From Euperipatoides rowelli (lineage: Eukaryota; Onychophora; Udeonychophora; Euonychophora; Peripatopsidae): a DNA stretch of 10,850 nucleotides. Positions 1-6,900 of this stretch are shown piece after piece. Location: assembly GCA_003024985.2 (NCBI GenBank), contig PXIH01S0008323.1. The stretch is one strand, 5' to 3'. The notes below the pieces were generated by a model. That model was not told the origin of the DNA. It ran no database searches and was given only the letters and a program-made list of their open reading frames with translations. A program made the translations under genes and the position numbers. Every line of letters starts with the position of its first letter. The stretch's first letter is position 1.

Positions 1-700
1 CTTTCAAAATGTTTGACATTTTTTTTATTTGTGTATTTTTTTATGCAAGTATTTTTTCAATGAATTATTGTTGTATGGTCATATTTCATATTGTATTAAA
101 ATGCCATGTTGTAGTTAGGAAAGTATTTGGTGTTATTAGTAATTATTGGCTTACCCCCCCCCCCCCCAGGGTATGCATTGGTTTATTTCTAATATGAATT
201 CATCCTAAATATTATGTTTATATTTGTTATAAAATTTTAGCCTTTTCCATCCACCCCATCCATTCAATTTTTGCAAATTCTGTTCATAATTAATCATGTT
301 AGACCCCACTTAAGAAATCCACATACAGTATAATCAAAGCCAAGAAGTAATCTCAAGAATTACTAAAGATTGTTTTTATTTGTGTTGTTGTTTACTAACA
401 GAACTCTATTTCATGAACTGTCAAATAAATAAAAATGTTGTAGTATGTTCTAGATGAAGTTGTGTTCAAATCAATAACCAAATGTTTTATAATAACACCG
501 ACTGTAATAAAATCCTAAGAATTACTTGACCGCTATTTTCAAACCGATTTAAAAAAAAGTCTATACAGTATGTTATAGTAATTTAATGACATCATTTCAT
601 AGGAGGCTCTATTCTCACCTTTCTGTATCCAGTCTATTATGTATTCATTTTTACTTCACTTCCTATGAGCCCCCAGCCGCCGAATCAGAAGCTGACACAG
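1..700. other. AT-rich non-coding stretch
   Basis: No coding region is supported here. The sequence is AT-rich with short T and A runs, one C14 tract at 154-167, and several chance AATAAA hexamers (for example near 421-433). Base composition becomes more GC-rich after about 660, leading into the putative promoter. Short open frames at the left end are T-rich and have no recognisable protein pattern. Confidence 0.6.
154..167. repeat. C14 homopolymer
   Basis: An uninterrupted run of 14 C follows TTA and precedes AGGG. It stands out in a strongly AT-rich background. A second C12 run at 6612-6623 is also preceded by TTA(A). The runs may be microsatellite-type slippage products; their exact length is likely to vary and to be error-prone in sequencing. 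Confidence 0.9.
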
Positions 701-742
701 TGGAATTCAGCCATGTTTATGCAGATCTGTCAAAACCGAGGT

Positions 743-775
743 TATAAAAGTTATTGGGGAGCTCTAAAAGTCAGT
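743..775 (+). promoter_or_regulatory. Putative core promoter: TATA box plus arthropod-type initiator
   Basis: TATAAAAG at 743-750 is followed by TCAGT at 771-775. The distance from the first T of the TATA box to the A of the initiator (773) is 30 bp, the usual spacing for RNA polymerase II, and TCAGT is the arthropod initiator consensus. The surrounding 660-900 bp are more GC-rich than the flanks. A splice-donor-like CAG|GTAGGT follows 78 bp after the predicted start. No clear downstream promoter element was seen at +28. The call rests on spacing and consensus only; an old LTR promoter is an alternative. Confidence 0.5.
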
Positions 776-850
776 CTGGGAGCTCTTTTTCCTGACCGTT
801 TGATGGCTGGAAGAACCAAACTTTGCTGAAAGTCAGTCTACTGCATCCAG
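773..850 (+). other. Candidate non-coding first exon with splice donor
   Basis: From the predicted start at 773 the sequence runs 78 nt to CATCCAG|GTAGGTGACT, a strong match to a metazoan 5' splice site, with the donor GT at 851-852. The stretch has no convincing coding frame, as expected for a 5' UTR exon. It contains two exact copies of AAAGTCAGTCT (767-777 and 829-839) and two of GGGAGCTCT (757-765 and 778-786). Acceptor-like sites downstream include CACCGCAG at 953-960 and T-rich CAG at about 1284 and 2910; which one would be used cannot be told. Confidence 0.35.
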
Positions 851-1590
851 GTAGGTGACTGGCTGTCACCTGATTGCCGTTCTCCAGTTCTTCATTCAAC
901 CAGCATAAGCTTATTCATAACTAGCTGATAATATTTCCAATCATTCATTTCTCACCGCAGTAAAATAATTTATTTAGCAATAGTACACCAGTATAAAAAT
1001 AGTAATTCTTATAAAACCGTATACAGCAGCTACAGCCTATTATCTGATTGCCGTGTTATGCCACGTCAACATGTTTGCTGTTTAATTTGTCCGGACTTTT
1101 ATATTGCAACTCAGAACTTTATCTAACCATAGTAAAGAAAGTGTGCAACGAACTTTGTCCAAATATTTCTCAGTATTATTTAACAGTGACTTTATTTGAC
1201 TGGTCTGCCCTAGATACCCCCCTCCCCTGGTTTCAGTTTCCCCATTTTTCAAAAGCCAATGCATACTATCCTTTTTTTTTTTCAGATAAAGTATCTGTTT
1301 GTTTTTAGTACAAGTTTATGATTTACAATTATTATATTTTTTATTTCTGAACAAAAGTTAATGTCATTCAAAATCTAACTAATAAATACTGTATATTCTT
1401 ATTTTTTTTTATTATACTGTATATAGTAAAATAAAAATGATGGTTGCCTGCTAAACGTAACGGAGCATTGTCATAGTCATTATTATAATTTATCTGAATG
1501 CTGAGCATTTACATTAATATGTTTTTTCTTCTTGGTTTTCTTTGTATTGCTTTCCTAATTGCTTTACATGTTTATTTATCTATGCAATCG
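851..1590. other. Non-coding stretch, possible intron
   Basis: No gene is supported. If the exon before it is real, this would be intron. It contains two further TATAAAA-like sites (about 993 and 1010), a second copy of CTGATTGCCGT (870-880 and 1044-1054), and a very pyrimidine-rich acceptor-like site ending in CAG near 1284. An open frame of 86 codons at 1048-1308 exists but ends in a T-run-derived stretch rich in Phe and Tyr, and resembles no family I know. Confidence 0.45.
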
Positions 1591-1592
1591 AC

Positions 1593-1662
1593 ACCTTATC
1601 CCTCTTAGGTAACGCGCGACAAACCTGAGGTAGTTCTTGATCTATTCAGGGGGCGATAAGGT
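1593..1662. repeat. Nested inverted repeat, possible structured RNA
   Basis: ACCTTATC at 1593-1600 is the exact reverse complement of GATAAGGT at 1655-1662. Inside it, CCTCTTAGGT (1601-1610) and ACCTGAGG (1623-1630) form a second, imperfect stem. The segment is GC-richer than its surroundings and contains the CpG-rich AACGCGCGAC loop. The structure could be an RNA hairpin or the remains of a small inverted-repeat element; no known RNA family was recognised. Confidence 0.4.
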
Positions 1663-1905
1663 CACAACAGGTGATAACCAGCATCTGTTTTGGGAGTTTT
1701 ATTTCTCCTCTCCCTTTATGAGTAGGCTAGTTTTTATCATTAGTTTGTTTTTAAGTATTCTTTCTCCTACATTAGATATTAGTAAGAGACAGAATGACTT
1801 CCCTTGTCTTATGCTGCAACACTGAGGCTTCAGTCACGTGGTTCCGACACTTCTATGATGGATGGTTTCAATGTTAGCCCCCGTGCTCATCAACCATTGT
1901 TATGA

Positions 1906-1944
1906 ATATATGTTTCGTCTCTTCAGATGGATGTAAACATATAT
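1906..1944. repeat. 10-bp perfect inverted repeat
   Basis: ATATATGTTT at 1906-1915 pairs exactly with AAACATATAT at 1935-1944 across a 19-nt loop that includes CTCTTCAG|ATG, an acceptor-like site. The arms are AT-rich, so chance origin is possible in this background. Confidence 0.5.
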
Positions 1945-2095
1945 ACGAATAGGAGCTAGGAAGTTAACGATAGTACAGTGATGTAGTATAATGGTAAATT
2001 ATAGTTAGGGTAGTTTTAATGATAGTAAGTGTAGAATAAAAAAAATAGCCAGTATAGTTTAGATAATTAGCTTACACAAGTGGTTTAGTTGTGGT

Positions 2096-2114
2096 CTAAT
2101 AGACGTGGCAGCAG
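2096..2114 (+). repeat. 19-nt motif shared with the integrase region
   Basis: The 19 bases CTAATAGACGTGGCAGCAG are identical to 9372-9390, which lies in the coding sequence of the integrase C-terminal domain, where it reads LIDVAA. Similarity ends sharply on both sides of the motif. In this copy the same LIDVAA frame runs on through ACCATGG into a 22-codon GC-rich reading frame (2120-2185) ending in TAG. That small frame resembles nothing known to me and is not called as a gene. Confidence 0.75.
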
Positions 2115-2196
2115 CTACCATGGATTACAGCTATACCGCCCCGCCCTCTCACAGAAGTTTCGTCCAAGCGACAATATGTAATTAGGACCTGTATCG

Positions 2197-2538
2197 TCAT
2201 TCCATAGCCTAAAGCAATTTTTTTATAGAAAGCAATTTTACCGTGTTTGATAAAGTTTAATTATTACTAATAAATTTAATTTTCGAACGTATTTATACTT
2301 GTTTTTGTCAAAAAATAAGTTGGTGTCCATATCTTCTGTAAATCGTTTATATTGTTCTATAATAATTTTGAATAATTATTTTTTATTAGTAATCGTAATG
2401 TGTACTTTTTAAATTTTTAAACAGCTGTAGCGTTTATAGAAATCTTGATGGATGTATAGCTAGGCCTATTTTCACACAATTTCAGATCCAGTACAGATGT
2501 AGATTTTTTAATAAAGTCATCAAAAAAAAAATCATTCC
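2197..2538 (+). mobile_element. Possible small poly(A) retroposon or retrocopy
   Basis: The block ends with AATAAA (2510-2515), GTCATC and a run of 10 A (2522-2531). It is flanked on both sides by the same 7 bp, TCATTCC, at 2197-2203 and 2532-2538, as expected for a target-site duplication from target-primed reverse transcription. The ~330-bp body is AT-rich without a coding frame or a recognisable RNA polymerase III promoter. A 7-bp match can arise by chance in such DNA, so the call is tentative. Confidence 0.3.
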
Positions 2539-2900
2539 TTCACACACACACAAATGTACCTAGTTATTTAAAATACTATAGTTAAACATGCATCATGTTT
2601 TCACTTACCTGAAGTTATTGTTTGTATTGTAGTGTAATTTGTCTTCTGCATTTAAGCAGCTGGTCGTTTTTTTTTTAAAAAAAAAAATTATGTTTTTAAA
2701 AAGTATTTGTCTGCTTGCCTTTAAAGTAGTCCAATTAATTTTATAAATAATTATAGTTACCTTTCAAAGGTTCTGCCTTTACCAGGAGTATTTATTTTTA
2801 TTTACTTTTATAAAGGTAGAAATCTTTTCCAGATCATTGCTATCTTCGGTTATACTTTGATGATAAAGCATACGCCTATCCTAGTGAAATGAATTCGATG
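2539..2900. other. AT-rich non-coding stretch with simple repeats
   Basis: No gene is supported. It holds a (CA)6 run at 2541-2552 and a T10A11 block at 2667-2687, which is self-complementary over 20 bases. The last ~80 bases (from about 2832) weakly resemble the core of the ~205-bp tandem repeat further on, with a shared TATCTTCG and CATACG, and could be a very diverged extra copy. Confidence 0.45.
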
Positions 2901-2910
2901 TTTTTTTCAG

Positions 2911-2998
2911 AAAGGGCCGTCATTCAGTTAAGATTGTCTGGGACACAGCTTTTAGCCCCTGGACCATACAGCCGATGGGAAGTGATGCTATATTATAG
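2911..2998 (+). other. Candidate coding or terminal exon
   Basis: A pyrimidine-rich acceptor (GTTTTTTTCAG, ending at 2910) is followed by a GC-richer segment that stays open for 28 codons to TAG at 2996-2998. The peptide contains the stretch KIVWDTAFSPWTIQP, which has a natural protein look but matches no family I recognise. A second frame over the same bases is also open to 3003, so the open frame alone is weak evidence. It could instead be non-coding exon sequence. Confidence 0.2.
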
Positions 2999-3033
2999 TA
3001 GATAACCGTCTATAGTCAACCGGTACCGTTAGG

Positions 3034-3650
3034 ATTGTCCATGATTAGTAAAGCCAAACTCATGTGCGTTGTCAAAACTGTTGTCTATCATAGATGGTGC
3101 TTATCTTCGATAGTATCGTCCGATGGATTATGAATGCATACAGGATTAAATTTCGATTTTTGGCTTGGTGTGTTCCAAGAGGAGATAAAGTACCTAAATT
3201 GGAATAGCTAATTATGTGCAATTTAATTATTAAAGACTTGCCCATGGTTGGTGGTGTCAAACTCACGTAATTTCTGAAAACTTATGTTCATTATTGATGG
3301 TGCTTATCTTCGCTAGTATCGTCTGATGATTTATAAATACATACGAGACTAAATTCATTTTTTTGACCCAGTGTTGTTCCATGTAGAGAGAATAGCTAAT
3401 TGTGTACATTTTTTTTTATTTTCCTTAAGCAGTAATTTGTTTCGTTCACGATTGGTGATGCCAAGCGCAAAAGTTCCTTCACAAAACTGTTGTTCATTAT
3501 AGATGGTGCTTACCTTCGATAGTATCATCTAATAATTTATTAATACATCCGGAACTAAATTCAGTTTTTTTGGCCCAGTGTGTTCCTGTGGAGCGATCGT
3601 ACTTGACTTGGATAGCCCGTTGTGTGCAATTGAAATTATTAAAATCCAGT
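3034..3650. repeat. Three diverged tandem copies of a ~205-bp unit
   Basis: Units lie at about 3034-3236, 3237-3440 and 3441-3650. The conserved core GATGGTGCTTA(T/C)CTTCG starts at 3093, 3296 and 3502, giving periods of 203 and 206. Other shared blocks are CAAAACTGTTGT before the core, GATAGTATC after it, an ATACAT...ACTAAATTCA stretch, GGCCCAGTGTGTTCC-like sequence, and AATAGCTAATTGTGTGCAATT near the end. Units differ by many substitutions and small indels, so the array is old. Each core contains CGATAG-type dyad sequence. No open frame runs through all copies. It may be a short minisatellite-like array or part of a non-coding transcript. Confidence 0.85.
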
Positions 3651-3765
3651 GATTAAAAAAAAATGTGCTAGAGCAAAGCAAATACTGTAACTGTTGCCAA
3701 TTTTAGTTTGCCTAGTTGAGCGTTAGTTTTTTCTTGTTATTTTCTGCTTATTACTTGTTAAGTGC

Positions 3766-3825
3766 AATAAAGAGAAATATTTATTTTGTCTTTGTCGTGC
3801 TTCGTTGTTTATGTGTTTTAGATTT
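3766..3825 (+). terminator. Putative poly(A) signal and GT-rich downstream element
   Basis: AATAAA at 3766-3771 in the context GTGCAATAAAGAG is followed after about 15 nt by a T/G-rich stretch (TTTTGTCTTTGTCGTGCTTCG and on to about 3825). This is the standard layout of a metazoan cleavage and polyadenylation site on the plus strand. AATAAA is common by chance in such AT-rich DNA; the GT-rich downstream part is what makes this one stand out. Confidence 0.4.
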
Positions 3826-4420
3826 TAAAGCTGAATTTTAAAAATGTTTAAAAAAAAATGGGAGAAAAGAAAAATGAGATTGTTTTCTAGATTCGTAAAT
3901 GTTTTTATGTTGTTAATTATGGCGTGTGTTGAAGTCTATATCCCAGACTCACCTTTGTTTATCAACTCAAATAAATGATTTTTTTTAAGAAAAGAAAAAG
4001 AGAATTAAAGAAACGAAATAAAGAGATAATAATAGTTTAATTTTATCAATGCTATTCTTTCTCAATGATGATTGATTTATTTCGGTAAATTTTTCACGTC
4101 TGGATATCAGACTCAACATTGTCACTCAGCTTAAAATTTTTAAAGGGACATTTTTAATGGGATTTTGCCTTAATTATTTTTTTCATTCCTTCAGAATTCA
4201 GATGTTATAATTTAATATTATGACGACGCTTCCTTCATTTATGTGTATTTATTGATCAAATAGTCAAATTATTTCTACTATCCAAGAGTTTATATACAAG
4301 CATTTATTTTAATCACTAATACTAAAAATACTTTTTTAAAAAAAAAAAAGGAGAAAAAAATTCAAATCTATATTACAACAATTTTCTGGCATTGAACAAA
4401 ATTAAATCTTAATTATAGAC
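3826..4420. other. AT-rich stretch upstream of the retrotransposon gag
   Basis: No gene is supported. It contains A-rich purine tracts with GGAGAAAA cores (about 3860 and 4350), and two 18-nt segments, 3934-3951 and 4098-4115, that agree at 14 of 18 positions and each form a small dyad (GTCT...AGAC). If the element once had a 5' LTR it should lie here or further left, but I could find neither TG...CA ends, a convincing tRNA primer-binding site, nor a second copy elsewhere in the window. Confidence 0.45.
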
Positions 4421-5854
4421 ATGGCGGACCATGCCATAGGTCCTATTGACACTCAAAGTATCTCCAGGGATAGCTGACGATTCAGCTAAGGCTGAACAAG
4501 ACATACAGGCAATCACAGGGGGCTGCTTGACTTTTCCGCTCCCTTACCCCCTACCCCTTTAGACTTATAGGTTCCTTACCCAATGTGTCCCCTGTACACT
4601 GGAAATGGATCAACCCATGATAGTTCATCGGCATTCAGCAGCAATAGGGCATATTATGGTGCAGCTTAATCATCAGTCACAAATATTGCAGGACTTAAGC
4701 AGTGCCACAGTAAATATGCAAATAAGTATGGATAATTGCCCCATGACTAGATAACATAGCACTGCTCCCGAGCAAGGCGGATAATAGTTCATCCACTCAT
4801 GTAATGTCCATCCCTGTCCAACGTACTAACAAACCACAGGAGAGTAGCGACACTGTGTGTATCTCAGGGGAAACCCACTGGCCATGGTACTCAACTTTAT
4901 TGCAAACCCTTTAGATCTAACAGAGGTGGAGGGTTCATAAAAGCCATTGTTTTAATCTGTGAAGAGCAGAAGTGGCCCGATCAACAGCAAAGGCTAGCAT
5001 TAGAAAGTAGACTAGGTGTGCAGGCTAGAGCAACCTATTTCCAGGGATTAGGCATAAAGGATAAGCCATCTTTTGAAAAAAGGATACAATGCTTCCTGAA
5101 ATTATTCGGAAAACAATTGCATGCGGATGAGGCCAAGCAAATGTTTTTTTTCTTGTACGCAGCGTAAAGATGAGCCAGCAGCAGCATTTGCAATGAGACT
5201 TTGCGGGCTACCAGAGCCATTGCGTAAGAAATTTATATCAAACAATAAGGAGGTATATAAAAACTTCCTATTAGCCCAATTTAGAAAGGGTCTACTATAT
5301 ACTCTGAAATTAGAACTTACCAAGGCAAGCATTGACTCCTACGACAAGTCTGTTGCCTTTGCCATAAAAATGGAAAATACTTTCCATATTGCCAACCAAA
5401 GGGAATACACGTGAGCATTTTACCCATAAAAATGGAAACTACTTTCCATATTTGCCAAACAAAGGGAATACACGTGAGTGTTTTATCCAGTAACACTACC
5501 AATGTTGGTAATAGCAATACAGGAAGCACCAGTAATGATGGTGGAAAGCCAGTAGATGGATTCAACAAGCCCACTCCCATAATCTGCAGCAATTGTGGAG
5601 CACTTGGGCACACCCAATGGTTCTGCACTTAGGTATCTAGGCAGGCCAATGGCCAACCATTGTTAAACTGTAAGGTCCATTTTTGTCAGCCAGGGAGAAA
5701 TGGAGCAGAGAGCCAACAGCAAGGGCAGCATAATAAGGTTGTATCCCACAGGAATTATATCAAGACACACAGCAGACCCCGACCACCCAGCCATGGCCAA
5801 ATTTGTCCACTAGTCTGTTACTTTTGCAACATCAAGGGTCATATCATGTGTTAG
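4421..5854 (+). pseudogene. gag: gag remnant (capsid and nucleocapsid)
   Basis: Gag would build the intracellular particle and package the element RNA. The likely start is ATGGCGGAC at 4421, soon broken by a stop at 4475-4477; an internal ATG at 4605 opens a second piece. A capsid-like segment is readable at about 4900-5400, with FIKAIVLICEEQKWP, RLGVQARATYFQ and FEKRIQCFLKLF in one frame; it passes into another frame in the T8 run near 5143-5150. A perfect CX2CX4HX4C zinc knuckle (CSNCGALGHTQWFC) sits at 5585-5626, and a second, CX2CX4HX2C, at 5816-5851 is two residues short before a stop. A 62-bp duplication at 5362-5485 breaks the frame between capsid and knuckle. The capsid aligns by eye with the minus-strand Gag at 9500-10544. 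Confidence 0.8.
5362..5486 (+). repeat. 62-bp tandem duplication inside gag
   Basis: The segment starting CCATAAAAATGGAAA at 5362 is repeated from 5424, with the copies ending in ACACGTGAGCATTTTA and ACACGTGAGTGTTTTA. Copies differ by a few substitutions and a one-base indel. Because 62 is not a multiple of three, the duplication shifts the gag frame: the first copy runs into TGA right after AATACACG, and the zinc-knuckle frame resumes from the second copy. Each copy carries the hairpin ATGGAAA-4 nt-TTTCCAT with 7-bp perfect arms. Confidence 0.9.
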
Positions 5855-6147
5855 GTGGGAAAATCGGCCTAAGTCCACCCAATTGCAGACTAAGCAACAT
5901 CCTAGGTGAGGTTTACAACCATAGGGGGGGATCAACCCTCCCAGCACATCACAATACTTAAATCTAACTGCCAACCATACCCAAGGAGGACAAACCCTCA
6001 TTACCCCCTAACCGAACCCAATTCAACCCTCTTTGGCCCAGGAATCAGGTGATGCACCCCATACAAGCATCAGCAAAGGACGTTTCCCCTGCTATCACTG
6101 CAGGGCTAAACCCCATAACAGCAGTAACTACACCAGTAGTCGATTTT

Positions 6148-6170
6148 ACATCACGCAACCACTGTGATGT
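6148..6170. repeat. 7-bp hairpin next to the palindrome
   Basis: ACATCAC at 6148-6154 pairs exactly with GTGATGT at 6164-6170 across a 9-nt loop. It abuts, and shares its last base with, the left arm of the long palindrome. Confidence 0.7.
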
Positions 6171-6234
6171 TTTGAGAGATTATAATGAGGATATGGTGGG
6201 CACCCCACCATATTCTCATTATAATCTCTCAAAA
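6170..6234. repeat. Near-perfect palindrome, 31-bp arms
   Basis: The left arm (6170-6200, starting TTTTGAGAGATTATAATGAG) matches the reverse complement of the right arm (6204-6234) at 30 of 31 positions, with a 3-nt spacer CAC. The only mismatch is at 6190, where A would be expected to pair with T6214 and G is present. Such a structure can extrude as a cruciform or fold as a long hairpin in RNA. It encodes nearly the same peptide on both strands. Such high arm identity, amid a much decayed element, points to a recent origin or to ongoing arm-to-arm correction. Confidence 0.95.
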
Positions 6235-6245
6235 AAGAAAACAGG

Positions 6246-6900
6246 GTGAAGAGGGACCTTATGACATACAAGGAGCATAGGATAAAACCAAACAGGAGAT
6301 CCTCTAGAAGGCAGGCTAAAGAGTCCACTAAAGCAATCAACACATGTAATGCTGATAAAGGGGAGCATCCTAGCCTGAGTGAATCATCGCAAGGCACCAA
6401 CAAGATTGGGACACAGAATCTCCATTTAACAAGGAAACTGGTCACAATGGAATTTGACCCGGTATGCATAAATAATCCAATAATTGACATAAAAATTTTA
6501 GTCAGTGACTTCAGAGCTGTGGTAGATACCGGGGCCAAATATACTCTATTGGACGACAGTTGTGTATGCCACCCAGAGGGGGGTGTCCCTCATCACAGAT
6601 CACTCTGTTAACCCCCCCCCCCCTGAATGGGCAATCGGAACAGGGATACAAATCACCAGTCAATATGTCCTTGGCTAGTGTCCACTTCTTACAGGAATTA
6701 TGTATAACACCATTGCAGACCGATGGTGCCTTCCAGGTGATATTGGGTTATAACATGCTGCGCAGTCACCAAGCCACCATAAACACAATCCAGGGCAGCA
6801 TCCAATTCACGATGGAAGCAAGTGAAGAGTGGTATGAAGCCGTCATCATGCTCAAGCCAGTAAGACTATATGTTATGGCTACTGATGAAACCCACATGAA
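6246..6900 (+). pseudogene. pro: Aspartic protease remnant
   Basis: The retropepsin would cut the Gag-Pol polyprotein as a dimer. The active-site motif VVDTGAKYTLL is at about 6519-6551, with the catalytic Asp codon at 6525-6527. The partner C-terminal motif VILGYNML, the usual ILGxDxL, lies downstream at about 6737-6760 in another frame. Between them the frame changes around a G-rich stretch (6578-6583) and a C12 run (6612-6623), so the two halves are no longer one protein. The residue following ILG is Tyr then Asn instead of the common Asp, a conservative-looking change. The basic stretch NRRSSRR precedes the protease. Confidence 0.8.
6612..6623. repeat. C12 homopolymer inside protease
   Basis: Twelve C follow GTTAA just after the TAA that ends the first protease frame. 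Slippage here, together with the nearby G-run, may account for the frameshift between the two halves of the protease. Confidence 0.85.

Larger units (their letters stand above)
5855..6245 (+). pseudogene. gag-to-protease linker remnant
   Basis: This stretch lies between the second zinc knuckle and the protease. It is Pro-, Thr- and Asn-rich in the frames that look coding (for example NRTQFNPLWP and PAITAGLNPITAVTTPV), typical of the spacer between Gag and protease in such elements. There are stops and frame changes near 5852-5860 and 5957-5965. Its right end is occupied by the long palindrome at 6170-6234, which the frame reads straight through before a stop at 6247-6249. Confidence 0.5.

Noticed and set aside
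1048-1308. 86-codon plus-strand open frame
   Set aside because: No recognisable domain; rich in Phe, Tyr and Leu from T-rich DNA, and overlapped by an equally long minus-strand frame. Treated as chance.
1794-1877. 27-residue small open frame (MTSLVLCC...)
   Set aside because: It lies in a GC-richer patch and is short; nothing but the open frame supports translation.
2120-2185. 22-codon frame with Kozak-like ACCATGG
   Set aside because: GC-rich codon use is suggestive, but the length is too small and no family or splice partner was recognised. Kept only as a note with the 19-nt repeat.
3325-3355. Hammerhead-ribozyme-like CTGATGA in the second tandem unit
   Set aside because: The other two units do not keep CTGATGA, no proper GAAA box or stem II follows, so a ribozyme is not supported.
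3034-3650. CRISPR-like array
   Set aside because: Units are ~205 bp, diverged along their whole length, without identical short repeats and unique spacers, and the context is eukaryotic.
3850-4365. Polypurine tracts with GGAGAAAA as retroelement priming tracts
   Set aside because: Similar tracts occur at 3860, 4350 and 10744 in AT-rich DNA, none lies at an identifiable LTR boundary.
4410-4440. tRNA primer-binding site at TGGCGGACC before gag
   Set aside because: TGG is present but it overlaps the proposed gag start, and the following bases do not match any tRNA 3' end I can name with confidence; no LTR end precedes it.
6146-6538. 130-codon minus-strand open frame
   Set aside because: It runs antisense over the protease region and through the palindrome, which makes its end mirror the plus-strand peptide. 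The plus strand has clear retropepsin motifs, so this frame is a shadow.
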